NCBI RefSeq assembly: GCF_003721435.2
Contig: NZ_CP054586.1
Span: forward strand, 1-64,000
Source of the DNA: Halorubrum sp. CBA1229
GTDB taxonomy: Archaea; Halobacteriota; Halobacteria; Halobacteriales; Haloferacaceae
Length of the DNA: 64,000 nucleotides
Reading direction: 5' to 3'
In this document: piece after piece, positions 16,408 through 24,154 of the stretch
Layout: every line of letters begins with the position of its first letter
Numbering within the stretch: position 1 is the stretch's first letter
Program-made: the position numbers and the translations under genes
The notes under the pieces: model-generated
Databases searched by the model: none
Told to the model about the DNA's origin: nothing
The model's input: only the letters and a program-made list of their open reading frames with translations

Positions 16408-16431
16408 AGGTCGAATGCGGGTTATTGGATT

Positions 16432-16460
16432 CCCCGCACCCCTCTTGGGGGTCGAAAAAC
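16432..16460 (-). promoter_or_regulatory. GC hairpin leader element (DUF6166-like gene)
   Basis: Toward the gene: GTTTTTCGACCCCC-AAGA-GGGGTGCGGGGA. Upstream of ATG 16407 by 25 bp. Confidence 0.75.
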
Positions 16461-16509
16461 TCTGCCGGACGAGCGTACTCGAGGAGACTGATGCGCTCTC
16501 GCTGAACGG

Positions 16510-16791
16510 TCAGTGAATGTAGAAGATTATCTTGTCCGGGCTCTCACCCATGCTGAGGCCTGTACCGACGCAGTAGCTATCCGCATCTTCGATGGCTTTG
16601 ATGATGGGCAAGAGGTCTTCGGTGCCGTTCTTCGCCTCGACGTGTTCCTTAATCTCATCCGCGTACTGATCCAACTGGGTGACCTTGGACTTTGATGGGT
16701 CAACCTTCGCTGTTCCGTGCTCAAGGATTGTTTCAGGAACATCGAGATCCTTTGTTTCGTCGACCGGTTCACCGCACTCTGTACAATCCAT
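16510..16791 (-). CDS. Small zinc-knuckle protein
   Basis: Protein of 93 aa starting MDCTECGEPVDETKD, with one CxxC near the N-terminus and a helical remainder (ADEIKEHVEAKNGTEDLLPIIKAIEDADSYCVGTGLSMGE). An in-frame Met four codons upstream is the alternative start. No family recognised. No hairpin element precedes it. Confidence 0.65.
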   Translation of the reverse strand: MDCTECGEPVDETKDLDVPETILEHGTAKVDPSKSKVTQLDQYADEIKEHVEAKNGTEDLLPIIKAIEDADSYCVGTGLSMGESPDKIIFYIH

Positions 16792-16844
16792 GGTGGATCT
16801 CACGACGCCGGTTTTCTAAGGCTTTGTCTGTTCTACTAGGGGAA

Positions 16845-17210
16845 TTAGCGCTCGGCGCCGTAGACGATTGCTGAGCGGCTTTCGTAGCCGCAGTCTCGAC
16901 ACTCGAACCACCGTTGTACCTTCGCGCCGTCAGCACTCTTCTGGCCGACGACGACGTCTTCGTTAGGACACTCTGGACAGGGTAGTTCAGGCTGAGGGCG
17001 CTTTCGGAGTTCGTCACGAAGTGATGTGGCTTCCTTCGTCGCGAATCCGCGCGACCATACGGGATAGCCGTCGACGAGAATCGCGGCCCGCCACTTATGC
17101 ACGTACGAGTCCGGCGCTCGGTGCAGGGCTGCTCGAACGTTGATCTCTGTATTTCGGTACGCCAGGATTGGAGTACGGCTCTCTCGCGTCCAATTGGTGA
17201 GTCGTGTCAT
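16845..17210 (-). CDS. DUF7568-like zinc-ribbon protein (paralogue of 23101-23466)
   Basis: Protein of 121 aa. An N-terminal module (ESRTPILAYRNTEINVRAALHRAPDSY.HKWRAAILVDGYPVWSRG in two runs) is followed by a zinc ribbon LPCPECPNEDVVVG...WFECRDCGYES. It is roughly 75% identical by eye to the protein at 23101. Its start overlaps the stop of the upstream gene (ATGA), so the two are coupled. Matches what I recall as DUF7568; role unknown. Confidence 0.8.
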   Translation of the reverse strand: MTRLTNWTRESRTPILAYRNTEINVRAALHRAPDSYVHKWRAAILVDGYPVWSRGFATKEATSLRDELRKRPQPELPCPECPNEDVVVGQKSADGAKVQRWFECRDCGYESRSAIVYGAER

Positions 17211-17512
17211 CGTTGTTCCTCGAAAAGACAGCGAGCGGCCGCATCGTCGCCGGCGAGCGTCTGCTGGTCCTCGGCTGTATCGGCGAAGAGACTGGACTGT
17301 TCACCCTCGGATGGTTGCTCAACTTCAGGCCGGTCGTCGACGCCGAACTCACTCGACTCGGGCCGATCGAGACGTGAATCCCGGTCGCGATGATCCACGT
17401 CAGCGCCGAAGTCCTCGAGTGAGGTTTCGACGCTCGTCTCTGTGACTTCGAGCTGGCCATCATCACCGAACGCGGTCTGCTGTTGAATCTCGATTTCGGG
17501 TCGCTCGCTCAT
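17207..17512 (-). CDS. Acidic low-complexity plasmid protein
   Basis: Protein of 101 aa starting MSERPEIEIQQQTAFGDDGQ, rich in Glu, Asp and Ser and apparently disordered, ending with SLFADTAEDQQTLAGDD and a short Arg-containing tail. The motif QSSLF followed by DQQTL hints at a clamp-interacting peptide but this is a guess. ATG 17512 is set by the hairpin at 17521. Translationally coupled to the DUF7568-like gene. Confidence 0.7.
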   Translation of the reverse strand: MSERPEIEIQQQTAFGDDGQLEVTETSVETSLEDFGADVDHRDRDSRLDRPESSEFGVDDRPEVEQPSEGEQSSLFADTAEDQQTLAGDDAAARCLFEEQR

Positions 17513-17520
17513 TTGGATTG

Positions 17521-17552
17521 AGCCTCCACCCACCGAGGCTCCGACAGACACC
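17521..17552 (-). promoter_or_regulatory. GC hairpin leader element (gene at 17512)
   Basis: Toward the gene: GGTGTCTGTCGGAGCCTC-GGTGGGTG-GAGGC. Divergent member: box is GTCTGT and the loop is longer. Ends 8 bp before ATG. Confidence 0.5.
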
Positions 17553-17565
17553 TCCGAGTGTCGCG

Positions 17566-17787
17566 TCAGTCGCCCTGGGAGCGGATCTCGGTAGCCCGCT
17601 GTTTGAGTCGGCGGAGGATCTGGACCCGTTGCTGATTCGCGTTCTCGTAGGCGACGCAGGCTCGCAGCGTCTCCATGTCGTTGATCGTCACGATACCGGC
17701 GTTGATGAGTCGCGTGCTTGGTGGGTCGAGCCGTTGCTCCGGTGTGAGACCATCTGGTTCTGCAGCTTGGTCTGACGAGTCACTCAC
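17566..17787 (-). CDS. Small plasmid accessory protein (paralogue of 7611-7826)
   Basis: Protein of 73 aa starting at GTG 17787 (VSDSSDQ). A longer frame from an ATG at 17811 is rejected because it would read into the hairpin element. The core EQRLDPPSTRLINAGIVTIN and DMETLRACVAYENANQQRVQ aligns gap-free to the gene at 7611. Both copies have hairpin leaders at the same distance, which supports the GTG start. Function unknown. Confidence 0.75.
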   Translation of the reverse strand: MSDSSDQAAEPDGLTPEQRLDPPSTRLINAGIVTINDMETLRACVAYENANQQRVQILRRLKQRATEIRSQGD

Positions 17788-17795
17788 GTATGTTC

Positions 17796-17825
17796 GCCTC
17801 CGCCTTTTCAAGGCGGCAACAAACC
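17796..17825 (-). promoter_or_regulatory. GC hairpin leader element (gene at 17787)
   Basis: Toward the gene: GGTTTGTTGCCGCCTT-GAA-AAGGCGGAGGC. Perfect stem CCGCCTT/AAGGCGG; ends 8 bp before GTG. Confidence 0.75.
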
Positions 17826-17908
17826 GCTCTAACTCGCTTTCCGTCTTCCGTAGCTACGGGAACGGATTCGCAGCTACCGGTACTGCTGCTGTCGCGGTGA
17901 CCGCTGTC

Positions 17909-18604
17909 TCACTTCTGTTGTCGCTTGAGAAACTCGAGGAGGATCTCGATGTCCTCAGCCGATGCCGACGATTGGCCGAACAAGCTCTTGAATCGGTGAT
18001 CGAGTCCGCCCTCTTCGATGAACGCTTGTGCGTCACTGAGCTGTTCCCGAAGGGCATCAGCATCGCCGCGATGCAGATGTGTCTCGACTAGATCTAAGTC
18101 GATCGAGGGGATCGCAGCAAGGACATCTGCGAGATCCGTTTTCCGGCCACTATGGAGCTTGGCGGCAACGAGCACTTCCCCATCAGCGGCTCGTGCAGTC
18201 GTCGACCGAGTCCCGCCTGAAATCGTCGTCGGGGAGCTGTGCGTGCATAGATAGTCGAACGACCACTCTGCTTCGGTTTGTCGACACCCAAGTCCGTTCA
18301 CGAGAATGTCCACACCGACCGGATGGGGCAGTCCTTCGGTTCGTTCGAAGCAGTCGATTTCCCGGTTGTAGATTGTCTCTTCTGCTGGGACTTCGAACTC
18401 GGTTGTCCGTTCGAAGCCATGTTGTTCCAGAAACGCCACGACGTCCTTGTAGTCATCTGGTGCAATGACGAGGTCGAGGTCGGTCGAGAACCGCGTCTCG
18501 AACTGACTGATCGCGTATCCACCAACGAGGACGAATCCAATGTTTGACTGCTCCAGTTCATCGAGGACTTGGATGAGCGCGTCACTGCGGTCTTCCTGGC
18601 TCAT
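17909..18604 (-). CDS. Nucleotidyltransferase-fold protein, module A (AbiEii-like)
   Basis: Protein of 231 aa. The MNT/AbiEii nucleotidyltransferase signature is visible: FVLVGGYAISQ, then STDLDLVIA, with the GG motif and the DLDL acidic pair, and a further acidic strand VGVDILVN. Homologues act as toxins or RNA/protein nucleotidylating enzymes in two-gene systems. It follows the wHTH gene with a 2 bp gap. ATG 18604 (MSQEDRSD) starts directly before the fold. Toxin role is inference from fold and pairing. Confidence 0.78.
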   Translation of the reverse strand: MSQEDRSDALIQVLDELEQSNIGFVLVGGYAISQFETRFSTDLDLVIAPDDYKDVVAFLEQHGFERTTEFEVPAEETIYNREIDCFERTEGLPHPVGVDILVNGLGCRQTEAEWSFDYLCTHSSPTTISGGTRSTTARAADGEVLVAAKLHSGRKTDLADVLAAIPSIDLDLVETHLHRGDADALREQLSDAQAFIEEGGLDHRFKSLFGQSSASAEDIEILLEFLKRQQK

Positions 18605-18606
18605 GC

Positions 18607-19272
18607 TCAGGCGGGCTCTCGGCGATAATTCGCATCGGTGTCGACGTCGTCGTACATTCGGCCGAGCATGTCGAGGGCAGACTGAAAGGTTGCGTAGTAC
18701 TCGTTCGCGAATGCCACGGTTTCCTGAAGCGGAATGACAGGCCGTCCGTCGACCATCTCGGCATCGATCTGTGGCCGGGGCTCGAGGACAACCTGAATGG
18801 CGCAATCAAGGTCTTCAGCGGGCTGGCGTTCTTCCGCAGTCGGGATTCCGAACCGATCGAAGAATGTCTCCCAGGCGTCGACGTCCTGCTCGCGAACAGC
18901 GATGAACAGGGGATAATCCTCCGGGTCGCGAGCGACTTGGTAGCCGCCCTGGGTCCAGACGTATACTGCATCGATGGATGTGAATGCATAGTCCAGGCCG
19001 GCGAACTGCGGGATGACGTACGCCTCCGAGATGGATGGTGGTGAGATGTCTGCTGCCGTCGTCAGGAACTCGAGACCGGCGTCTCGGAGCGTCTGATCGA
19101 CGAGCTGGAGGCCATCATCGTACGCGACGTATCCCGCTTCTTCGATGCGGTTCATGACGCGCCGAATCGTCTCTCGGTTCTCGTCGATCTTTCGCGCGAC
19201 GCCGGAGATGGAATCGCCTTGGTCAAGCGCGAGGATGACCTTGAGTTCCTTCTCACCGCATACTTCGTACAT
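18607..19272 (-). CDS. wHTH partner of nucleotidyltransferase, module A
   Basis: Protein of 221 aa starting MYEVCGEKELKVILALDQGD. The N-terminal wHTH (GDSISGVARKIDENRETIRRVMNRIEEAGYV, split here across recognition helix and wing) precedes a ~150-residue domain with LDYAFTSIDAVYVWTQGGYQ and EDYPLFIAVREQDVDAWETF. Such regulators are the antitoxin/repressor half of AbiE-like pairs. A near-palindrome at 19279-19298 directly upstream of ATG 19272 is its likely operator. Confidence 0.78.
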   Translation of the reverse strand: MYEVCGEKELKVILALDQGDSISGVARKIDENRETIRRVMNRIEEAGYVAYDDGLQLVDQTLRDAGLEFLTTAADISPPSISEAYVIPQFAGLDYAFTSIDAVYVWTQGGYQVARDPEDYPLFIAVREQDVDAWETFFDRFGIPTAEERQPAEDLDCAIQVVLEPRPQIDAEMVDGRPVIPLQETVAFANEYYATFQSALDMLGRMYDDVDTDANYRREPA

Positions 19273-19278
19273 CCTATG

Positions 19279-19298
19279 GTTACACAATTCTGTGCAAC
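19279..19298. promoter_or_regulatory. Palindromic operator of module A
   Basis: GTTACACAATTCTGTGCAAC, an almost perfect 20 bp palindrome a few bases before the wHTH start. Position fits autoregulation. Confidence 0.6.
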
Positions 19299-19309
19299 AC
19301 CTAAAAGAA

Positions 19310-19591
19310 TTACTCTTCGTGTGGGGCTGCTGGCTGGATCTGGCGAGCGTCCTCAGCGAGATCGTGAATGTACTCCCGGAGGATTTCCATGTCCTCGCGG
19401 GCATCTTCGAGCGTCTTGCCTTTCGCTTTGGCCACGATTTTGTCCTGATCGCGGGTGCCAGTGCCGCGAGTGAGCTTCACGGTGAGTGAGACGCCGACGT
19501 CGCTTCGCTCGACGTACTCGGTTGGTGCCTGTCGCTCAGTGTTCTCCGTCGATTCGGCGGACATGTGCGACTGCTGAGTGGGTTCTGCCAT
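19310..19591 (-). CDS. Hypothetical haloarchaeal protein (DUF7389-like)
   Basis: Protein of 93 aa starting MAEPTQQSHMSAESTEN. The conserved-looking part is VGVSLTVKLTRGTGTRDQDK followed by a helical KAKGKTLEDAREDMEILREYI. It resembles a small haloarchaeal domain I recall as DUF7389; certainty is low. The start is 22 bp after the stop of the DUF6166-like gene, so they are probably co-transcribed. Confidence 0.7.
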   Translation of the reverse strand: MAEPTQQSHMSAESTENTERQAPTEYVERSDVGVSLTVKLTRGTGTRDQDKIVAKAKGKTLEDAREDMEILREYIHDLAEDARQIQPAAPHEE

Positions 19592-19613
19592 GGATTGCTC
19601 TCTAGAATGGATT

Positions 19614-20015
19614 TCAGGCGGACAGCGCAACCGGTTCGTCGGCGAGCTCGCGACGGGCTGCGTCGATCTCGCGTCCAGTGAGCCGCCAGCACCCATCGGG
19701 TCCTGTACACTCTAGCTGGCTCACGACGTCTGTCTTGAATTCCATGTATTCAGCGAGGGCGACGTCCTCGTCGTCGGTGTAATCGAGCAGGAGTGCAAGC
19801 GCGAGTTGGGCCGGTCCACTGCCACAATACCCAACCTCGAATCCGCTTGGACTGTGATTTACTAGTTCAAGACTTCGCTCCGGTGTCAGCTGTTCTTCGC
19901 CGGGTCGTTTCTCGACGATAACGCGGCCTTGACGACGGTAACCGACGTAGACGACATCGGAATTATCCGAGATCCGTGACTGTTCGTGCGAGTGTGGGTT
20001 GCTTATTCCACTCAT
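19614..20015 (-). CDS. DUF6166-like protein, short paralogue
   Basis: Protein of 133 aa starting MSGISNPHSHEQ. The core VVYVGYRRQGRVIVEKR and LTPERSLELVNHSPSGFEVG, then GSGPAQLALALLLDYTDDED and CTGPDGCWRLTGREIDAA, matches the 228-residue protein at 15721. It lacks that protein's C-terminal extension. ATG 20015 is chosen because a hairpin leader occupies 20045-20077. Confidence 0.82.
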   Translation of the reverse strand: MSGISNPHSHEQSRISDNSDVVYVGYRRQGRVIVEKRPGEEQLTPERSLELVNHSPSGFEVGYCGSGPAQLALALLLDYTDDEDVALAEYMEFKTDVVSQLECTGPDGCWRLTGREIDAARRELADEPVALSA

Positions 20016-20044
20016 CGGTTGGTCCGCGGAGGCTCCTTCGAACA

Positions 20045-20077
20045 CCCCCCGCACCCCTCGGGGGGCGACAAACAACA
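20045..20077 (-). promoter_or_regulatory. GC hairpin leader element (short DUF6166-like gene)
   Basis: Toward the gene: GTTGTTTGTCGCCCC-CCGA-GGGGTGCGGGGGG. One of the clearest copies; 30 bp upstream of ATG 20015. Confidence 0.78.
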
Positions 20078-20097
20078 ACTGCGGACGAAGTACCAGT

Positions 20098-20967
20098 TCA
20101 CCGGCGTCGAACCGTCTCGCCGTCGCGCTCGAGAATCTGCTTGGTGACCAGTCGGTCAATTGCGTCATCGACGGCATTTTCCTGGTGGTCCGACAGCGCC
20201 CGCACATTCGCGAGGACGCGCTCTCGGATCGTGTCGACGTCGTCGATCCCATCGTCCACTGCTCCAAGAACGGTGTATTCGATTTCGAATTCTGTCGCAA
20301 ATTCTTCGATACGGGCGGTGAACGTGTTTGGGAGTCCCGAGAGGGAGTTCACCGCCATCTCGATTGCGAACAGCGGATGCGAGCGGTCGCGGATCTGCTG
20401 TGCTTCAGTCGCGCCGGTGTTGAACGGTCGCTGCTCGTTGATCTCGTTCAGAATCACCTCGTAGTTTACCCCTCGCTGGGCGTACGTCCGTATATCCTCG
20501 ATGTCGCGTCGCCGGCCACTTGCTAGGTCACCACCGGAAACCGCTTTGAGCAAGAACATATCCTCATCGGAGAGGACGAATGCTGTCGCGTGGGTCCCGA
20601 CCCAGAACTCCGCGGCCCGGTCGTGCATCCGGTCGGTGATCCAGACTTTTCCGACGATCTGCCGTTCGAAGAGATCGATCCGAAACCCGCGATCTTCGTG
20701 ATGTAGTTCGACGGTTTTTCCGACGCCCTCGAACGACTCCGTCGGTTCATCGACAACCGTGAATCCCTGCGACGTGAGCGTCTGGTGGACGTGCTCGAAC
20801 TCGGACACCACACCCACTGCGAGATCGATATCTTCGGTCTGGTCTTTCAATCCCCGCACTGTCATCGCAGATCCGCCGAGGAGATACACCGTCACGGACT
20901 CCGAGAGCCAACTGTCGAACTCCTCGAGGAACGCTTTGATCGCCTCGCCACCCTTGAATACAGTCAT
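20098..20967 (-). CDS. Nucleotidyltransferase-fold protein, module B (DUF6036-like)
   Basis: Protein of 289 aa. Signature VYLLGGSAMTVRGL then TEDIDLAVG gives the GGS and DxD motifs; GFRIDLFER supplies a third acidic position. The C-terminal ~90 residues look like a wHTH (RALSDHQENAVDDAIDRLVTKQILER). The gene overlaps the upstream wHTH gene by ATGA (20964-20967), so expression is coupled. Likely toxin or modifying enzyme of a two-gene module; it aligns with module C (38832) over most of its length. Confidence 0.8.
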   Translation of the reverse strand: MTVFKGGEAIKAFLEEFDSWLSESVTVYLLGGSAMTVRGLKDQTEDIDLAVGVVSEFEHVHQTLTSQGFTVVDEPTESFEGVGKTVELHHEDRGFRIDLFERQIVGKVWITDRMHDRAAEFWVGTHATAFVLSDEDMFLLKAVSGGDLASGRRRDIEDIRTYAQRGVNYEVILNEINEQRPFNTGATEAQQIRDRSHPLFAIEMAVNSLSGLPNTFTARIEEFATEFEIEYTVLGAVDDGIDDVDTIRERVLANVRALSDHQENAVDDAIDRLVTKQILERDGETVRRR

Positions 20968-21914
20968 ACGACTCCGTACTGCTCTTTGAGCGCCATAAAT
21001 TCTGATTCACTTGGAAGGACGACAGGGAGCTCGTCCGCGTCCTCAACCCCTTCCTGCAGTGCCTGGTACATCGCAGCGATCGTGGATTCCAGATCGTACC
21101 ACGCTGCAGTGTCTGTGAGCGTCTCTTGGTCGATGTCCAACTTTTCGATCAACAGCATTGCATAGCTAACGCGACGGGAGCCGCTATCGAGAACGAGCGT
21201 GTGACACACTACGTCGGCGGGCGTGAGTTCCTCGTCGGGTGCATACCAGAACGCGGGTTCGCCCGCGAGGAAGAACTGTAGCCCGTATTCCTCGAATCGA
21301 CCGAGTCCAGTAACCTGCCACTCAGGGGCGTCCAGGAGCGTGTCCGCATCCTCGGTGGTCTGCACGCGGACGAGTGCGCGTTTCGGGTCGCACCACTCGA
21401 CGGTTGCACTCGGCGCGAGCTCCCGGGCTCGTGTTCGGTGCTCGTGGGTCACGACGGCCTGCGCGAACGCCAGCAGCGGTGCGAGGTCCTCGCTCACCGC
21501 ATACTCGGGGCCGGACGGGGACAGCATCACCCGATGTTTGAGCGGCGACAGCGCCTTATGAACGCCTTGTCGAGTAATCTCGAGTCGCTCTGCAATCTCG
21601 GATACTCGGCGGGGCTCGTCGAGAAACCAGCACACCTGGAGGGTAGCAGGCGAGAGGAGGTCGGCCCATTCAACGTGGCTGAGTTCCGACTGCAACGTCC
21701 GGTATGCTTCAATGACCGGGTGGTCCGCGACACGGACTTGCCGCTGGTTGTTGGGCCCGCGGCGTTCGACCAAGAGCCCCGCGTCCAGCAAGTCATCGAG
21801 CACCTCGTAGATGTGTGCCTGTGAATACCCGGTTTCCGTTGCGAGGTCTACTGGCGTCGCCTCGCGACCGGTACTCAGCGCGTCAATCACGGCGAGTCCG
21901 GCCTTTGAAATCAT
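20964..21914 (-). CDS. Double wHTH partner, module B
   Basis: Protein of 316 aa. Two winged helices are visible: one at the N-terminus (TPVDLATETGYSQAHIYEVLDDLLDAGLLV in pieces) and one near residue 100 (RRVSEIAERLEITRQGVHKALSPLKH). The C-terminal part (EEYGLQFFLAGEPAFWYAPD and DVVCHTLVLDSGSRRVSYAM) is shared with module C's partner. ATG 21914 (MISKAG) is preferred to a GTG six codons upstream: it aligns with the start of the module C protein and places a TATA-like box at the right distance for a leaderless mRNA. Probable antitoxin and autorepressor. Confidence 0.8.
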   Translation of the reverse strand: MISKAGLAVIDALSTGREATPVDLATETGYSQAHIYEVLDDLLDAGLLVERRGPNNQRQVRVADHPVIEAYRTLQSELSHVEWADLLSPATLQVCWFLDEPRRVSEIAERLEITRQGVHKALSPLKHRVMLSPSGPEYAVSEDLAPLLAFAQAVVTHEHRTRARELAPSATVEWCDPKRALVRVQTTEDADTLLDAPEWQVTGLGRFEEYGLQFFLAGEPAFWYAPDEELTPADVVCHTLVLDSGSRRVSYAMLLIEKLDIDQETLTDTAAWYDLESTIAAMYQALQEGVEDADELPVVLPSESEFMALKEQYGVV

Positions 21915-21939
21915 CTGTGTATACCCTAACACCCACTCG

Positions 21940-21950
21940 TATAAATACGC
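21940..21950 (-). promoter_or_regulatory. TATA box, module B
   Basis: ATTTATACG read toward the gene, about 28-30 bp before ATG 21914, the spacing expected for a leaderless haloarchaeal transcript. Confidence 0.5.
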
Positions 21951-21975
21951 TTCTGGATTTAGGTTGACGAACTAG

Positions 21976-22545
21976 CTATCCAGTAACCAGGTTTGTGAGT
22001 GCATCCTCGAGCGACCCGTGGAACTGCCAGCTCGCCCGCTCGAAGGCCTCGTCGGTCGGACCGTCCCAGCGGGGGAACGCGGAGTGACCGCTCACTTTGA
22101 CGGTCCACTCGGTCGGCTCGTCGAACGGGTTCTCTGTCGGGAGTTCCACGACGTAGAGGTATTCCTCGTCGCCGTGGATGCCGTCGGCCGGATTCTCGAC
22201 GCCGTGGCCCAGCAGGAACAGCGGCTGGTCCAAGTGCTCCATATTGGACGGCTCAAGGAGATCCGCTGGCTGAGCCGCGTCGATCGTTCGCTCTGGGTCG
22301 CCATCCAGATAGAGGTCGACCGTCGAGAGCTTGTCGAGGAACACGAACGTCGCCGCCGTGTAGCCCGGTCCCCGCTCTGCGCGGGTCGCATCGAGAAGCT
22401 CTTTCAGCTGTACGAGCTCCCGGAGGACGCTCCCCGGGTAGCCGTCCGAATGCCGGTACACCTGCGCGACGCGGTCGGCGCTGCCATCTGTCTCACCGGT
22501 CTGTTCGACTCGTTGGACGAATCGGAGTTGGCTCCGTGTCGACAT
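21976..22545 (-). CDS. Hypothetical haloarchaeal plasmid protein
   Basis: Protein of 189 aa starting MSTRSQLRFVQRVEQ. It opens with RQIYRHSDGYPGSVL-like sequence (VYRHSDGYPGSVLRELVQLK), then TAATFVFLDKLSTVDLYLD, HLDQPLFLLGHGVENPADGI and EEYLYVVELPTENP. This architecture is frequent on haloarchaeal plasmids; function unknown. ATG 22545 is fixed by the hairpin leader starting at 22566. Confidence 0.78.
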   Translation of the reverse strand: MSTRSQLRFVQRVEQTGETDGSADRVAQVYRHSDGYPGSVLRELVQLKELLDATRAERGPGYTAATFVFLDKLSTVDLYLDGDPERTIDAAQPADLLEPSNMEHLDQPLFLLGHGVENPADGIHGDEEYLYVVELPTENPFDEPTEWTVKVSGHSAFPRWDGPTDEAFERASWQFHGSLEDALTNLVTG

Positions 22546-22565
22546 CGGTACTCGCCGGCGCGTGT

Positions 22566-22600
22566 GCGCCGGCACCCATCGCCGGCGCTGAAACAACACC
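22566..22600 (-). promoter_or_regulatory. GC hairpin leader element (gene at 22545)
   Basis: Toward the gene: GGTGTTGTTTCAGCGCCGGC-GATGG-GTGCCGGCGC. Stem GCGCCGGC with GCCGGCGC; 21 bp before ATG. Confidence 0.75.
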
Positions 22601-22627
22601 ACACAGTCGTAGCGGGATTGCAATCCG

Positions 22628-23023
22628 CTACGCGAGATGTGACACCTCGTCTGGTTCCTCCATGTCGTCGAATTCACCACGCTCGACCGGCTCCCAATCC
22701 TCCCCAGGTGCTGGACTCCACCAGTCGGTTTTGTAGGCCCCCGGTGCACCGAGGATTTTCACCCGTGCCGAGCCGTCAGGCAGGTCGCGACGGAGCTTCT
22801 CGTCGACGTGGAGGTTCCACGTCGAGTGGGTGTCGAAGCAGGCGAGGACGGCCTCCTCGTAGCCGCGTGTCTCCCGTGACTCTTGCAGTTTGACCTGCGT
22901 ATTGCAATTCTTGCAGAACACCCCCTCAAAGGGAATGTGACTGAATACCTCGTGCCCGCAGACGGGGCACCAGAGGAACTCGAACAGTGCTTCGCTGTGA
23001 CGGTCGATGCCTTCCAGACTCAT
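22628..23023 (-). CDS. Zinc-ribbon protein (DUF7567-like)
   Basis: Protein of 131 aa starting MSLEGIDRHSEALFEFLWCP. Zinc ribbon: CPVCGHEVFSHIPFEGVFC and KNCNTQV. The C-terminal half includes VLACFDTHSTWNLHVDEKLR and GAPGAYKTDWWSPAPGEDW. Recalled as DUF7567-like, often next to DUF7568 as here. Function unknown. Confidence 0.75.
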   Translation of the reverse strand: MSLEGIDRHSEALFEFLWCPVCGHEVFSHIPFEGVFCKNCNTQVKLQESRETRGYEEAVLACFDTHSTWNLHVDEKLRRDLPDGSARVKILGAPGAYKTDWWSPAPGEDWEPVERGEFDDMEEPDEVSHLA

Positions 23024-23100
23024 CTGTGGATCTGGCCCGATTGAGACGGGCCACCCATCCCGGCCCAAAATAAACGTCACCGCAGATACGTTCCAATCAA

Positions 23101-23466
23101 TCAGCGCTCGGCGCCGTACACGATTCTCGAGGATGCTTCGTACCCACAGCTCCGACACTCGAACCAGCGCTGAACCTTCGCGCCGTCAGCCGTTTTTCCA
23201 CCGATTGCCACGTCGCTGTTCGGACACTCGGGACACCTCAGTTCGGGCGCTGGCCGGTCACGGAGCTCGTCACGGAACGATTTCGCGTCCTTCGTCTCGT
23301 ACCCCCGTGACCACACTGGGTAGCCGTCGACGAGGATTGCGCCACGCCACTTGTAGCGGTACGAATCTGGTGCTCGGTGTAAGACCGCCCGAGCGCCGGT
23401 CTCGGTATTCCGGTATGCGAGTGTGGGCGTGCGGCTCTCGCGCTTCCAATTTGTGATTCGACCCAT
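23101..23466 (-). CDS. DUF7568-like zinc-ribbon protein, second copy
   Basis: Protein of 121 aa, a close paralogue of 16845-17210 with the same length and Cys spacing (CPECPN...CRSCGYE) and an identical C-terminal IVYGAER. Downstream of the gene at 23470 by 3 bp and probably in its transcript. Two close copies on one plasmid suggest duplication of a backbone cassette. Confidence 0.8.
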   Translation of the reverse strand: MGRITNWKRESRTPTLAYRNTETGARAVLHRAPDSYRYKWRGAILVDGYPVWSRGYETKDAKSFRDELRDRPAPELRCPECPNSDVAIGGKTADGAKVQRWFECRSCGYEASSRIVYGAER

Positions 23467-23469
23467 CTG

Positions 23470-23955
23470 TTAGAAGTGGACGTCGGCGGGCACGATCCAG
23501 AGCTCCTCGCTCTCCTCCAGCACTCGATCCAGCTGCTCACGGTGACGGATCCCGTTCGCATATTCGTTGTACAGGAAGATCGTTGGCCCGTCGTAGGCGC
23601 CGACCTGGTGGAAGGCGTGCCGAGCGAGATCTTCGTCGCGCATGATCTCCTCATCGGAAAGTTCGTCAAGTGCTTCCCTCACCCGGTCGAGGTTGCGCTC
23701 GAACTCCTCTTTCGTCGCCTCCCAGCCACGCTCAAGCAGGTCTTGGCCGTCATCGGAGTCGACGGGGGCTGCAGTCGGCAACTCATCCCAGCGGGCCTTC
23801 CCCGCAACGGACGTGTCTTCCTCATCGAAAGTCACGTGGTAGTCGAAGACGGCGCCGGCATGTGGGTCGGCGCCGACTAGGCGGTTGAACACCGTCTTTC
23901 CGGTGGCCAGTGCGTCGTCGTGGGTCGATTCTTCTACCAGAGCGTAAATCACCAT
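23470..23955 (-). CDS. Hypothetical haloarchaeal plasmid protein
   Basis: Protein of 161 aa starting MVIYALVEESTHDDAL (a Met two codons earlier is the alternative). Features: TGKTVFNRLVGADPHAGAVFDYHVTF, a helical middle (WEATKEEFERNLDRVREALDEL) and a C-terminal FHQVGAYDGPTIFLYNEYANGIR then ELWIVPADVHF. No known fold recognised. First gene of the run toward 23101, with a hairpin leader at 24012-24046. Confidence 0.75.
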   Translation of the reverse strand: MVIYALVEESTHDDALATGKTVFNRLVGADPHAGAVFDYHVTFDEEDTSVAGKARWDELPTAAPVDSDDGQDLLERGWEATKEEFERNLDRVREALDELSDEEIMRDEDLARHAFHQVGAYDGPTIFLYNEYANGIRHREQLDRVLEESEELWIVPADVHF

Positions 23956-24011
23956 GTGCATCTCGAACACCTCGAAGCGCCGACGCACCGGGAGTCGTTG
24001 CTCGCTCCTGC

Positions 24012-24046
24012 TGCGCCGGCACCCATCGCCGGCGCTCGAAAAACCC
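24012..24046 (-). promoter_or_regulatory. GC hairpin leader element (gene at 23955)
   Basis: Toward the gene: GGGTTTTTCGAGCGCCGGC-GATGG-GTGCCGGCGC. Nearly the same stem-loop as at 22566-22600. Confidence 0.75.
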
Positions 24047-24154
24047 ATCTCGAACTACGTGCGTTTCAGAATTTTCCGCACGCTCAACGGATGGACTGCT
24101 CCCAGATTGCTACCTTTGTTTTGGCTGTTAAATCCCTATGAACGGTGGTCTAAG

